Shown: in pieces, positions 19,478 to 29,510 of the stretch
Position numbering within the stretch: the stretch's first letter is position 1
How the letters are laid out: each line of letters begins with the position of its first letter
Source: Fluviispira multicolorata
GTDB taxonomy: Bacteria; Bdellovibrionota_B; Oligoflexia; Silvanigrellales; Silvanigrellaceae
DNA: 64,000 bases
Direction of reading: 5' to 3'
Assembly: GCF_009208585.1 (NCBI RefSeq)
Contig: NZ_WFLN01000004.1
Location: 761,526 to 825,525, forward strand
The notes under the pieces: generated by a model
Database searches by the model: none
Seen by the model: the letters and a program-made list of their open reading frames with translations, nothing else
Told to the model about the DNA's origin: nothing
Program-made: the position numbers and the translations under genes

Positions 19478-21208
19478 GTGCATTCAATTCGAATACGCTT
19501 TCTTATCTCTATGTGTATTCTTGTCAGCATAACATCATTTATTTGCCTCTTTTTTGGTGGCTGGCTCTTTTTTGAACAACTCCGTAACTCTTCAATAAAT
19601 AGATTAGGTACAGGGAGAGAAATACTAAATGCTGTCATAAATTATGAATTTATTAAATTAAAAAGTGATTCAAAAATACTATCAAATTTATCTGATTTTA
19701 TTAAAAAAGTAGAAGCTCGGCAAAGCCAAGCCGTTTTAAAAGTAGCTAAAAAATTTCAAGAACAAATGCTCATAGATGATTTTTCGAGTTATGATAACGA
19801 TGGAAATCCCATTGCTCTTGCAGATGAAACAAATAAAGAAAATATTCTTAATTTTTTTTCATTACCAAAAAACAAAGACATTGAATTGTCATTTAAAGAA
19901 GCCTTAAAAGGCAACTCAAGCATTCGCTTTCACGTTGAAAGTGAAAAGGTCAATTTTACTTCAATATCACCCGTTATTTCAGATAAAAAATCAATTTGCG
20001 GAATATTAACTACTTCCTTAAAACTCGATAACAAATTTACTGATAGAATAAAGGAACTTTCAAAATCAGATGTGAGTATTTTTGCTAATGATCGACTTAT
20101 TGCAAGCTCAATAGTCAACACAGAAGAAAAAAAACGCTTACTCGACGAGTTTTTAAAAATTCCTAAGAATAAAAGAGAAAATAAAAATATTTGGAATATA
20201 GAGACAGAATATTATTTACTAACAAACTTTGATAGCAAATATGATGGAAATCACATTTATGCTCTATTTTCAGTTTCAAATAAAGAAAATATGTATATAT
20301 TTGAATATATCAAGAAATTTATTATTTCATTCGGAATTCTAACCATCGCTGTTAGCATTATTTTAGCAAGCTTAATTGCATCAGGAATTACAAAGGGACT
20401 TAAAAAGTTAGAGAAAAATGCTCTTGCTCTTTCCTCTGGCAATTTAGACATTACAATTGATACAAAAGAAAAAGATGAAGTCGGAAAACTTGCAAGAAGT
20501 TTTGATAAGATGCGCAATTCAATAGCGACCCTTATCGCTGACTTAAAAGAAACAAATGAATCTTATCAAAGATTTGTTCCAAGTCAGTTTCTTGAAATTT
20601 TAAATAAACATGGAATTCTAAATGTTAACTTAGGCGACTGTCGTCAAATGAAAATGACAATTCTTTTTTCAGATATTCGAGATTTTACAACTCTTTCAGA
20701 TAGCATGACTCCAAAAGAGAGTTTTGAATTTATCAATCAATATTTAAAATTAATTGCACCCATTATTAAAGAAAAAGGTGGGTTTATCGACAAATATATT
20801 GGTGATGCTGTAATGGCTTTATTTCCAAGCAAAGCTTCACAAGCTCTGGACACTGCAATTGAAATGTGTAATTGCCTAGAAAGAATAAATGAAGAAAGAG
20901 TAAGGCATAACAAGAATCCACTTCAAATAGGAATAGGTCTCAATACGGGTATGGTTATGATTGGAATTGTAGGTGAGGAGCAACGCCTTGATGCAACCGT
21001 TATTGGTGACTCTGTAAATGTTGCTTCAAGAATTGAAAGTATGACAAAACATGTTAAAAATAAAATATTAATTTCACATGAAACTTTTTTAGAATTAAAT
21101 GAAGAGCAAAAAAAGTATATTAAATGCATTGGAAAACATCATATAAAAGGCAAAGAAGAAGAAATCTCTTTATATGAAGTACAACTAGATAAAATTAAAA
21201 ATAGTTAA
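19478..21208 (+). CDS. Membrane-bound class III adenylate/guanylate cyclase with HAMP domain
   Basis: Makes a cyclic nucleotide from ATP or GTP. In 576 residues, TM1 (about 8-30) and TM2 (about 275-300) flank a periplasmic sensor region of the CACHE-like type; a HAMP domain follows (about 300-355) and then the class III cyclase domain (about 385-560). The metal-binding Asp residues are in LFSDIRDFTTLSD and in KYIGDAVMALFP, and VIGDSVNVASRIE carries the transition-state region. The start is a GTG six bases after AAGGAGGT, the strongest ribosome site seen in the window. It converges on the NlpC/P60 gene with 9 bases between. Substrate choice (ATP or GTP) is not settled by eye. Confidence 0.93.
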   Translation: MHSIRIRFLISMCILVSITSFICLFFGGWLFFEQLRNSSINRLGTGREILNAVINYEFIKLKSDSKILSNLSDFIKKVEARQSQAVLKVAKKFQEQMLIDDFSSYDNDGNPIALADETNKENILNFFSLPKNKDIELSFKEALKGNSSIRFHVESEKVNFTSISPVISDKKSICGILTTSLKLDNKFTDRIKELSKSDVSIFANDRLIASSIVNTEEKKRLLDEFLKIPKNKRENKNIWNIETEYYLLTNFDSKYDGNHIYALFSVSNKENMYIFEYIKKFIISFGILTIAVSIILASLIASGITKGLKKLEKNALALSSGNLDITIDTKEKDEVGKLARSFDKMRNSIATLIADLKETNESYQRFVPSQFLEILNKHGILNVNLGDCRQMKMTILFSDIRDFTTLSDSMTPKESFEFINQYLKLIAPIIKEKGGFIDKYIGDAVMALFPSKASQALDTAIEMCNCLERINEERVRHNKNPLQIGIGLNTGMVMIGIVGEEQRLDATVIGDSVNVASRIESMTKHVKNKILISHETFLELNEEQKKYIKCIGKHHIKGKEEEISLYEVQLDKIKNS

Positions 21209-21217
21209 TCAAAATAA

Positions 21218-22651
21218 TTATGATTTATTTTCAAATAATTCATCTAAATAGGTGATAATAAACTTAGGTCGTAATTTTTCATCGGCAATAGAAATTAATT
21301 CTGGATTTTCAGGATAATAGCTAAGTAAAGGGATCAATGATGACTGTCCAATTATAGATCGATATGAATTATCGGCAGGTTTAAAGCCCCAAATATTATT
21401 ATGCACCCAAGGCTCATTATTATAATTCCCAATATAGAGCATAATATGACCTTGAATATATACTAAGGTTACAAATTTACGGCCTAATTTTGAAAGCGAA
21501 TTTAATCTTTCTTTAGTACTAAGAGCACTTAAATCAAGCGTTATTCCTTCTTGGTATTGTGCTGCAGAATTACGTGGAAGCCATACTCCAAATGCTGAGA
21601 ATATTGCTTTTAGTTCTTGAGAACAGTCATTAAAATAATACAGTCCTCCCCATCCATAGGGCCTGCCAAGCAATGGATTTATTACTTTAACAAAATTTTT
21701 GGGAGTTGATTCTAAAGGAAAAATGGCAATTTTATCGGAATGAATTCTACCTAATTGAAGTTTTGCAAATCCATTTTTAAGTGCAATAGGATAAAATATT
21801 TTATTTTTTCTCTCAATATGTTGCCCAGGAAAAACGCTTCCTGTGTATCCAATTTGCACTATTTTACCTGAATTATTTATTATAGAGGTATCTGGTTGAA
21901 TAATAACACGCAATCCATTTTCATTTACACTTTCTAAATATTGAGAAATAAACTGTTCTGAGGCAAGTGCAATTTTATTGCTTGGTACCCAAGTTACAAA
22001 ACCAGAGTTTGTTAAAACAAGTGACCATTTTTTATCTTGTGATTTCCCTACAATATACAATGGAGTGCCAGTCCAAATCGAGGTCACTTGCAACATATCA
22101 AAGGGATAACCTTCTCCTGCTTGTCTATAGCTATAAAAAAGTGGAGAATTTGTTGGCAAAGTTCTTGCGCTTATATTATTTATTGCTATTGCTCTGTTAT
22201 TAAAATCAAATTCTATATATTTATTATATTTAGTTAAATTCATATTTGACAAAATTTTATTGTCAAACCATGAGCATGTATAGGGTTTAAAATTAAGAGA
22301 AAAGCTCTTAGGATTTTTCGTATCACAGTTTTCTCTAAATTTCTGAAATAAAAAATTCTCAATGCTAAAAATATCATCTGGGGTTTTCTTATTTATTGAA
22401 TTTATAACAAACTCTTTTGACCAAGGAGATTGATTGCCAAACAAACGCTCTTTATAAATATTTGCTTTTTCTAATTGCACCCATTTTTTAATAAGTGGAG
22501 TGTCATAGTCATTACTTTCTGAATTGATGTAAGTATTTAAATTTTGACTATAATTATTCAAAGGAAAAACTTGAACTCTATTTTTTTCATTTTGTGTTGA
22601 AGAACATGACTGCATTAGTAACATTATAATGAGCAAAGATATTTTTTTCAT
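21218..22651 (-). CDS. NlpC/P60-family peptidoglycan endopeptidase, lipoprotein with SH3 domains
   Basis: A 477-residue lipoprotein: signal peptide MKKISLLIIMLLMQSC with the lipobox LMQSC. The middle part (about 150-310) holds SH3-like strands (GEGYPFDMLQVTSIWTGTPLYIVG split over them, WVPSNKIALAS). The C-terminal NlpC/P60 domain has the catalytic Cys in FNDCSQELKAIF, after GRPYGWGG, and His in IQGHIMLYIGNY. The family cleaves gamma-D-glutamyl-diamino acid bonds in peptidoglycan. The domain order resembles the YkfC/SH3-NlpC family. GGAT lies 4 bases before the ATG. Confidence 0.9.
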   Translation of the reverse strand: MKKISLLIIMLLMQSCSSTQNEKNRVQVFPLNNYSQNLNTYINSESNDYDTPLIKKWVQLEKANIYKERLFGNQSPWSKEFVINSINKKTPDDIFSIENFLFQKFRENCDTKNPKSFSLNFKPYTCSWFDNKILSNMNLTKYNKYIEFDFNNRAIAINNISARTLPTNSPLFYSYRQAGEGYPFDMLQVTSIWTGTPLYIVGKSQDKKWSLVLTNSGFVTWVPSNKIALASEQFISQYLESVNENGLRVIIQPDTSIINNSGKIVQIGYTGSVFPGQHIERKNKIFYPIALKNGFAKLQLGRIHSDKIAIFPLESTPKNFVKVINPLLGRPYGWGGLYYFNDCSQELKAIFSAFGVWLPRNSAAQYQEGITLDLSALSTKERLNSLSKLGRKFVTLVYIQGHIMLYIGNYNNEPWVHNNIWGFKPADNSYRSIIGQSSLIPLLSYYPENPELISIADEKLRPKFIITYLDELFENKS

Positions 22652-22928
22652 TTTTATCCAAATTATATATAAATATTAAGGTTTATATTTGAAAATCTCT
22701 GAAAAAGAGATATAAAATCGATTTCGAAGAAGTATTAATAATAAGAATCATATTTGTCAACCCTTATTTTTAATCTTAACTAATTAGATAAAATAACACT
22801 TTAATTAAGTTATTCTTAATATATTTTAATATCAATTGAAAATAAAAAAAATTTAATAAATACTTTCAAAAAAATATAATATAAGATTTCATAATAAATT
22901 TAAATTACTTAAATTATATTATACAATT

Positions 22929-25382
22929 TTAAGCAACAGAAATATTATCTTCTACCGAAATATTTCTTTCGTGAGTATTTTTACTCTCATCTAATTTTTG
23001 AGATAGATTTTCTTCATTTATAAAATACTCTTTTATCACATCTTCTAGAGTCGAGACAAACGAAACATTCACACGCCGCCGTATAGTTAAAGGTAATTCT
23101 GCAAATGAGCCTTTATTTTTTTCTGGTAGACATACTTTACGGATTCCTGCTCTAAGTGCCGCTAAAATTTTTTCTCGAACCCCCCCTATGGGCAAAATTC
23201 GACCATGTAATGTGATTTCACCAGTGACAGCTATATCTTGACTAATTGGTTTATTTTTAAAAGCAGAAATTAAAGCAATAGCAATGGCAACACCTGCGCT
23301 GGGCCCATCTTTTGGAATACCCCCCGCAGGAACATGTAAATGGACATCAAAGTTTGTAAATTGACTGCTCTCAATTTCAAGCTCTTTAGCAAAACTGCGC
23401 ACACAACTTAATGCCGTTTGCGCAGATTCTTTCATTACCTCACCCAATTGGCCGGTTAGTGTTAATTTGCCTGTCCCATTTAAAAGTTTTACTTCAAGCT
23501 CAAGTATTTCTCCACCCGTTTGCGTGTAAGCAAGACCTACTCCAACCCCTATTTTTTTATTAAAAATATCATGATCATCACTAAAGTAACGCTCTTCGCC
23601 AAGCAGTTCTTTAGCAATTTTAGCAGTTACTTTAACAAGTTTACGCTCTTTTCCTTTTTCATCATTTTCAGCAATATATCGAGCTAATTTTCGAGTTATA
23701 GTTGCAATATGTTTTTCTAAGCTGCGCAAACCCGATTCTCTTGTATAAGCATTAATAACTAAATTAACTGCAGTATCTTGAAATTGCACAAGCTCAGAAT
23801 TAAGTCCATTTTGGACAATCACTTTAGGAATAATATATTGTCTCGTAATTTCAGATTTTTCTTCTTCACTGTAACCAGAAACTTCTATTATTTCTAATCT
23901 ATCTCTCAATGCGGCTGGTATTGTATCCAATCGATTTGCATTCGCTAAAAAAATGATTTGGCTTAAATCAAATGGGACAGAGATATAGTGATCAGAAAAT
24001 GTATGATTTTGTTCAGGATCGAGTACTTCAAGAAGAGCGCTAGCGGGATCTCCTTTGTAATCTGCACCTAATTTATCAATTTCATCTAGCATGAGAATAG
24101 GATTTCTTGTTCCCACAGTTTTTAATGTTTGAATAATTCTACCAGGCATGGCACCTACGTAAGTTCTGCGATGACCTCTAATTTCCGCTTCATCACGCAC
24201 ACCACCAAGACTGATTCTTACAAATTTACGGCCCAAGGCTCTTGCAATACTTCTACCAAGACTTGTCTTTCCAACCCCAGGTGGGCCAACAAAACAAAGA
24301 ATGGGTCCTTTTAATTCTGGGTTTAATTTTTTGACTGCAATATATTCAAGTATTCTATCTTTTATCTTTTCTAAGCCATAATGATCTTCATCTAAAATTC
24401 TTTTACAATGTGCCATTTCAATTTTACTGTCACTCATTTTTGCCCATGGAATATCAACCATCCATTCAAGATACGTTCTTGTTAATGTCGCTTCACTTGA
24501 ATCTTGATTCATTCTTTCAAGACGCCTGAGTTGTTTTAAACATTCAGCTTGCCCTTCAACGCTCATACCTGCTTTTAATACTTTATCTCTCAGATCTTCA
24601 ATTTCATCTTTTCCATCAAGCTCACCTAACTCATGCTTTAGAGCTTTCAACTGTTCCCTTAAATATTGTTCTCTTTGATTTTTAATTGCATCTTCTCGCC
24701 CTTGGGTAAAGCCTTTTGAATTTGCTGTGTACGATTCAAGTTCACGCAGGAGCAGAGTGTGCACTCTTCTAAGGCGTTCAAAGGGTTCAATAGTTGCTAA
24801 TACTTTTTGAGCTTCTACAATTTTTAGACCCAAATTACTAGCAACTAAATCTGCTAGCTTACCTACTTCTGTAACATCTTCAAGAAGCATAAGAAGATCT
24901 GGAGAAATTGTTCTTCCAAATGTAACAATTTTTTCTAACTGCTCTTTAACGGCACGGCACAACGCTTCGCTCTCTTGAGTGCTTTCTTTATCAGGCAACA
25001 ATCTAAGGTTAACAATAGGAAAAGGTTCAGTTTGTTTCAAATTTAGAATAAGTCCCTTTGAAACCCCTTGAATAAGAACCTTAGTTCGACCATCTGGAAG
25101 TTTTCGAGTTCGCATAACAGTAGCTATCGTTCCAACATCATACACATCAAATGGAGGCGGAGTTGACACTCTCAATTCAGAATACGAATCATGCTCACGA
25201 TTTACTTCGGAACGAAAGGCAGATAAAAAAATAAACCTATCTTTTGCACATGCAGCCTCAACAGCTTTCATACAAATGTCCTCTGCTACAAAAACAGGTA
25301 AGATCATTTGAGGGAAAACCACTATATCTTTTAATGGCAAAAGGGGTAAACTTTCCGCAACTTTATCAATTCCTTGCAGCAT
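22929..25382 (-). CDS. lon: ATP-dependent protease Lon
   Basis: Lon is the cytoplasmic AAA+ serine protease for damaged and regulatory proteins. The product of about 817 residues has the N-terminal LON domain (LPLLPLKDIVVFPQMILPVFV region), a AAA+ module with Walker A GPPGVGKTSLG (near 370) and Walker B ILMLDEIDKLG, and the peptidase domain with catalytic Ser in PKDGPSAGVAIA (about residue 695) and Lys in GGVREKILAAL (about 738). The start at 25382 is preferred because GAGG lies 10 bases before it but only one base before the ATG at 25391. It follows clpX with a gap of about 150 bases, so it may have its own promoter. Confidence 0.97.
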   Translation of the reverse strand: MLQGIDKVAESLPLLPLKDIVVFPQMILPVFVAEDICMKAVEAACAKDRFIFLSAFRSEVNREHDSYSELRVSTPPPFDVYDVGTIATVMRTRKLPDGRTKVLIQGVSKGLILNLKQTEPFPIVNLRLLPDKESTQESEALCRAVKEQLEKIVTFGRTISPDLLMLLEDVTEVGKLADLVASNLGLKIVEAQKVLATIEPFERLRRVHTLLLRELESYTANSKGFTQGREDAIKNQREQYLREQLKALKHELGELDGKDEIEDLRDKVLKAGMSVEGQAECLKQLRRLERMNQDSSEATLTRTYLEWMVDIPWAKMSDSKIEMAHCKRILDEDHYGLEKIKDRILEYIAVKKLNPELKGPILCFVGPPGVGKTSLGRSIARALGRKFVRISLGGVRDEAEIRGHRRTYVGAMPGRIIQTLKTVGTRNPILMLDEIDKLGADYKGDPASALLEVLDPEQNHTFSDHYISVPFDLSQIIFLANANRLDTIPAALRDRLEIIEVSGYSEEEKSEITRQYIIPKVIVQNGLNSELVQFQDTAVNLVINAYTRESGLRSLEKHIATITRKLARYIAENDEKGKERKLVKVTAKIAKELLGEERYFSDDHDIFNKKIGVGVGLAYTQTGGEILELEVKLLNGTGKLTLTGQLGEVMKESAQTALSCVRSFAKELEIESSQFTNFDVHLHVPAGGIPKDGPSAGVAIAIALISAFKNKPISQDIAVTGEITLHGRILPIGGVREKILAALRAGIRKVCLPEKNKGSFAELPLTIRRRVNVSFVSTLEDVIKEYFINEENLSQKLDESKNTHERNISVEDNISVA

Positions 25383-25543
25383 GGAATGCATTCCTCTTAA
25401 GCAACTGTTTTTATTTTTTTCATATTCTCTTATTTATTTTTACAGATTATTTATAAACTCAGTGAGTCGCAAAAATGGCAGGAACAGACAAGATCTTCTC
25501 AGTCGATAAAATTACAATGCAAAAATGTCTGCAAAAAAATAAC

Positions 25544-26920
25544 TTATTTCTTTGCAGATGTTTTTGCTTTAGCCGCAGTAGTGGAAGCTGTTTGAGTGAC
25601 AGAAGTTTGAGCACGTGCGCGTTGTTCTTGTCTTTGCTGAATTTCTTCTTCAGTTAAGAGAACTCTATCTGGAGCTTTTCCATCACGAATACATTCAGGT
25701 GTTAAGGTAATTTGTTTAACATTTTTTTGTCCTGGAATATCAAACATGGTTTCAAGCATAACATCTTCGAGAATAGCTCTTAAACCGCGAGCACCCGTCT
25801 TTCTTTTAATAGCTTCTTGTGAAATAGCGACAAGTGCTTCTTGAGTGAATTCTAGAAGCACTCGTTCATAACTAAACAACTTCTGATATTGCTTAATAAT
25901 AGAATTTTTGGGTTGAGTTAAAACCTGCACAAGTGCGGATTCATCTAACTCAGCTAAAGTAACAATTACAGGCAATCTTCCCATAAATTCAGGAATCATT
26001 CCAAATTTAAGGAGATCTTCAACTCTCACTTTTGCAAAAAGATCAGTAACAGTCATTTTAGATTTATTCTTTATGTCTGCGCCAAATCCCATTGCAGTTT
26101 GTTCCATACGATTGCGAATAATTTCTTCGAGTCCTGCGAATGCACCACCGCAAATAAAGAGGATATTTGTTGTATCAACCTGTAAAAATTCTTGTTGTGG
26201 GTGCTTGCGACCTCCACGAGGTGGAACATTTGCAACAGTCCCTTCAAGAAGTTTTAACAATGCCTGTTGTACACCTTCACCAGAAACATCGCGCGTGATT
26301 GAAGTATTTTCGCCTTTTCTTGCAATTTTATCGATTTCGTCTACGTATGCAATTCCTTTTTGCGCTTGTTCAACGTCAAATTCAGCTGCTTGAAGAAGAT
26401 TTAAAATAATATTTTCAACATCTTCACCAACATAACCTGCTTCTGTTAAGTTAGTTGCATCGGCTATTGTAAAAGGGACTTGTAAAATACGTGCCATACT
26501 CTGCGCAAGCAATGTTTTACCTGAGCCTGTAGGTCCAATCAGTAAAATGTTACTTTTTGCAAGTTCAACGTCTTCTTTTCCTGCATTTGAACCATGTTCA
26601 ATGCGCTTGTAGTGGTTATGAACAGCGACCGAAAGAACTTTTTTTGCTCTTTCTTGGCCAATAACATATTCATCAAGAACTTTTTTAATTTCACTTGGAC
26701 TGGGAACGCCTTCTGCTATTTGAGCAGCATCGTCTTTTTCCATTTCCTCAGCGATAATTTCATTACAAAGCTCAATACATTCATCACAAATATAAACATT
26801 AGGTCCTGCAATGAGCTTTTTTACTTCTCTTTGGCTTTTTCCGCAAAAACTACAATGAAGTCCATGAGAGCTGTTTGAACCACCACGTCCTGATGAAAAT
26901 TTTATTCCATTTTGTATCAT
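25544..26920 (-). CDS. clpX: ATP-dependent Clp protease ATP-binding subunit ClpX
   Basis: ClpX unfolds proteins and feeds them to ClpP. The 458 residues include an N-terminal zinc-binding domain (four Cys in LHCSFCGKS and [10 protein letters not shown]), the AAA+ module with Walker [13 protein letters not shown] (about 125-136) and Walker [12 protein letters not shown], and the ClpP-contact loop IGF-type region near [15 protein letters not shown] 30-residue C-terminal tail rich in Gln, Ala, Thr and Lys is longer than usual. The start codon has AGG about 12 bases upstream. It follows clpP by 19 bases in one operon. Confidence 0.98.
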   Translation of the reverse strand: MIQNGIKFSSGRGGSNSSHGLHCSFCGKSQREVKKLIAGPNVYICDECIELCNEIIAEEMEKDDAAQIAEGVPSPSEIKKVLDEYVIGQERAKKVLSVAVHNHYKRIEHGSNAGKEDVELAKSNILLIGPTGSGKTLLAQSMARILQVPFTIADATNLTEAGYVGEDVENIILNLLQAAEFDVEQAQKGIAYVDEIDKIARKGENTSITRDVSGEGVQQALLKLLEGTVANVPPRGGRKHPQQEFLQVDTTNILFICGGAFAGLEEIIRNRMEQTAMGFGADIKNKSKMTVTDLFAKVRVEDLLKFGMIPEFMGRLPVIVTLAELDESALVQVLTQPKNSIIKQYQKLFSYERVLLEFTQEALVAISQEAIKRKTGARGLRAILEDVMLETMFDIPGQKNVKQITLTPECIRDGKAPDRVLLTEEEIQQRQEQRARAQTSVTQTASTTAAKAKTSAKK

Positions 26921-26939
26921 AACAATTCACTACCTTTTA

Positions 26940-27548
26940 TCAGAGACCCGTAAAAGCTACTCTATCAGATCTCGGCATTAAAATATCGTCAACCAAGCCA
27001 TAATCCTTAGCTTCAGATGCAGACATGAAGAAATCCCTATCCGCATCAGCTTCAATTTCTGCAATTTTTTTGCCGGTATGAGCAGCTAAAATTTCATTTA
27101 AACGCTTTTTAAGGGAGATGATTTCTTTCGCTTGGATAGCAATGTCTGTTGCTTGTCCACCCGCACCTCCACTGGGTTGGTGAATCATAACACGGCTATT
27201 TGGCAATGCATATCGTTTTCCTTTAGCTCCAGCAGCTAAAAGTAACGCACCCATACTCGCGCATTGTCCTACACAAAAAGTACGAACTTGCGGACGAATG
27301 ACTTGCATTGCATCATAAATTGCAAGTCCAGCAGTAACACTTCCCCCAGGACTATTTATATAGAAACTTATATCTTTTTCAGGATCTTGAGATTCGAGAA
27401 AGAGAAGTTGTGCAACAATAAGATTGGCAACTTCATCATAAACGGGTGTCCCAAGAAACACGATTCGATCTTTTAGAAGGCGAGACCACACATCGTAAGA
27501 ACGCTCTCCTCGATTGGTTTGCTCAACAACTATAGGAACAAGTGGCAT
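26940..27548 (-). CDS. clpP: ATP-dependent Clp protease proteolytic subunit ClpP
   Basis: The tetradecameric serine protease partner of ClpX. The start at 27548 gives 202 residues beginning [11 protein letters not shown], the common start of the family, with GGAG about 8 bases upstream. The catalytic Ser lies at about 97 ([11 protein letters not shown]) and His at about 122 ([10 protein letters not shown]); the Asp is near 171. The order is clpP-clpX with lon further on. The trigger-factor gene tig, which precedes clpP in many bacteria, is absent here: the divergent hemB lies upstream instead. Confidence 0.98.
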   Translation of the reverse strand: MPLVPIVVEQTNRGERSYDVWSRLLKDRIVFLGTPVYDEVANLIVAQLLFLESQDPEKDISFYINSPGGSVTAGLAIYDAMQVIRPQVRTFCVGQCASMGALLLAAGAKGKRYALPNSRVMIHQPSGGAGGQATDIAIQAKEIISLKKRLNEILAAHTGKKIAEIEADADRDFFMSASEAKDYGLVDDILMPRSDRVAFTGL

Positions 27549-27769
27549 AGGTCTTCTCCAAACAATGTGCAGTGGCAAAAATTGCAAATCACTGATTACA
27601 AAATAAATATAACCTAGAGTGTCACTTCCTGCAAAGATGACACTGAAAAACTTCAGAGCTAAAGTCTTAAAACACTTGCTTCAAAATCTTCAAATGACCA
27701 TACTCTGCGAAGCCGAATTCAGCAAACTATGAAAAAAGGCTTTTAAATGCAATAAAAAGGAGCGAATAA

Positions 27770-28783
27770 ATGAACCGTTTTCAAGTTTTTCCTGCACTCA
27801 ATATTGGCAATGCTCATATACGCCCACGTCGATTGAGAATTAATAAAAACATTCGTTCTCTTGTACAAGAAAATAAATTGCAAAAATCAGATCTTATTTT
27901 CCCACTTTTTATTTCAGAAAAAGGAACTAAACGCTATGAGATTCCAAGTCTTTCTGGAATTTTCCGCATACCTTACGATGAATTGCTAACTGAAGTTGAA
28001 GAAATTCAAAAACTTGGAATCAAAGCAATCATGTTATTTCCTGTAATTGAAGGCACAAAAAAAGATGATTATGGAACAGAAGCTTATAACCCAGAAGGAC
28101 TTATGCAAAATTGCATAAGAAAGATTAAAGAAACATTTCCAAATATGATTTTGTTTGTTGATGTTGCTTTAGATCCTTACACATTGCACGGCCATGATGG
28201 AATCATCGATGAAAAAGGTTATGTTTTAAACGATGAAACCGTTGAAGCTCTTTGCAAACAATCCCTCTCATACGCAGCCTGTGGTGTTGATTTTGTATGT
28301 CCAAGTGACATGATGGACGGAAGAATTGCTGCTATTCGCACAATTTTAGATAAAGATGGTTATATTGGTACAAGTATTCTCGCCTACAGCGCAAAATTTG
28401 CCTCTGCTTTTTATGGACCGTTTCGGGAAGCCATTGCCTCGGGCGCAAGAGGGCTTGATAAAAAAACATATCAACTCAATCCTGCTAATTCACGTGAAGC
28501 AATTCGTGAAGCAATTCTTGACATCCAAGAAGGTGCAGATATGGTTATGGTTAAACCGGGATTACCTTATTTAGACATTTTGAGTAAAATCAAAAGTCAA
28601 AGTGAAGTTCCAGTTGTTATTTACCAAGTCAGTGGTGAGTATGCTATGCTAAAATGCGCTGCTCAAAACAATCTAATAGACGAAAAAGCAGCAGTTTATG
28701 AAAGCTTAATCTCTATGAAAAGAGCGGGAGCAGACTTAATTGTCACATACTATGCTAAATGGCTTTGTGAAAATTTATTATAA
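27770..28783 (+). CDS. hemB: Delta-aminolevulinic acid dehydratase (porphobilinogen synthase) HemB
   Basis: HemB condenses two 5-aminolevulinate molecules to porphobilinogen in haem synthesis. The 337 residues match the family. The active-site Lys residues are in LAYSAKFASAFYGPF (about 209) and MVKPGLPYLD (about 262). The metal site reads DVALDPYTLHGHDG (about 130-143), where zinc enzymes have three Cys; so this is the Asp/Ala type that relies on magnesium, as in Pseudomonas. AAAAAGGAG lies 8 bases before the ATG. The gene is divergent from clpP. A small membrane-protein gene follows 32 bases on. Confidence 0.97.
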   Translation: MNRFQVFPALNIGNAHIRPRRLRINKNIRSLVQENKLQKSDLIFPLFISEKGTKRYEIPSLSGIFRIPYDELLTEVEEIQKLGIKAIMLFPVIEGTKKDDYGTEAYNPEGLMQNCIRKIKETFPNMILFVDVALDPYTLHGHDGIIDEKGYVLNDETVEALCKQSLSYAACGVDFVCPSDMMDGRIAAIRTILDKDGYIGTSILAYSAKFASAFYGPFREAIASGARGLDKKTYQLNPANSREAIREAILDIQEGADMVMVKPGLPYLDILSKIKSQSEVPVVIYQVSGEYAMLKCAAQNNLIDEKAAVYESLISMKRAGADLIVTYYAKWLCENLL

Positions 28784-28815
28784 TAATTTCATATGCTGGA
28801 GTTAAAGAAAATTCG

Positions 28816-29364
28816 ATGGAAAATAAAATAAACAATACGCGTGTACGTTTTGAAAATGCTTTAGAATACATTATTTTTGCAAGCCGCTGGCTACAAGCTC
28901 CTATGTATTTTGGTCTCATAGTAGTGCAGGTTATTTACACTTATAAATTCATCGTCGAATTAATTCATATAGTGGCTTCAACAAATGTTAGCACAGAACT
29001 TCAAATATTACTTGGAATTTTAAGCCTAGTAGATGTTACAATGGTTGCAAATCTTGTCGCAATGGTCATTATTGGAGGTTATGCTACTTTTGTAAGTAAA
29101 CTGAATTTAGACCATCACGACGACAAACCTGACTGGCTTGATCATATTGACCCTGGTGCTATTAAAGTTAAATTAGCAAGTTCTCTTATTGGTATTTCAA
29201 GTATTCATCTTCTCAGATCTTTTATTGATATCGACAAAATGGATATCGATAAAATAAAGTGGCAAATTATTATTCATATGACATTTATTGCTTCAACTGT
29301 CTTTTTAGCCTTAAGTGAATATATTATGTCTAAAAAGCAAGCCCATTCAAATAATAATCATTAA
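28816..29364 (+). CDS. YqhA-family (UPF0114) inner-membrane protein
   Basis: A 182-residue membrane protein with three or four helices: about 27-50 (APMYFGLIVVQVIYTYKFIVEL), 65-95 (LLGILSLVDVTMVANLVAMVIIGGY), 120-140 and 148-172. The ASRWLQAPMYFGL start and the VDVTMVANLVAMVIIGGYATFVSK core are the hallmarks of the YqhA/UPF0114 family. The function of the family is not well known. It lies 32 bases after hemB, so they may share a transcript, though no functional link is evident. GGAG lies about 14 bases before the ATG. Confidence 0.9.
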   Translation: MENKINNTRVRFENALEYIIFASRWLQAPMYFGLIVVQVIYTYKFIVELIHIVASTNVSTELQILLGILSLVDVTMVANLVAMVIIGGYATFVSKLNLDHHDDKPDWLDHIDPGAIKVKLASSLIGISSIHLLRSFIDIDKMDIDKIKWQIIIHMTFIASTVFLALSEYIMSKKQAHSNNNH

Positions 29365-29510
29365 GATAATGCTATATTCAGAGAATCTAAAAATATCAAA
29401 AATAATTTCACTTTTAAAATTTTAAATTAAGCAGATAACTCTCTTTTTGATGGATTTGTTTTTAAAGAAGACTGTGGAATAATAAGCTGTATTTTAGAAG
29501 GAGAGATCTT

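Noticed and set aside
22652..22928. Possible terminator or RNA between lon and the NlpC/P60 gene
   Set aside because: The 277 bases are almost pure A/T with no stem of more than a few pairs that stands out from chance.
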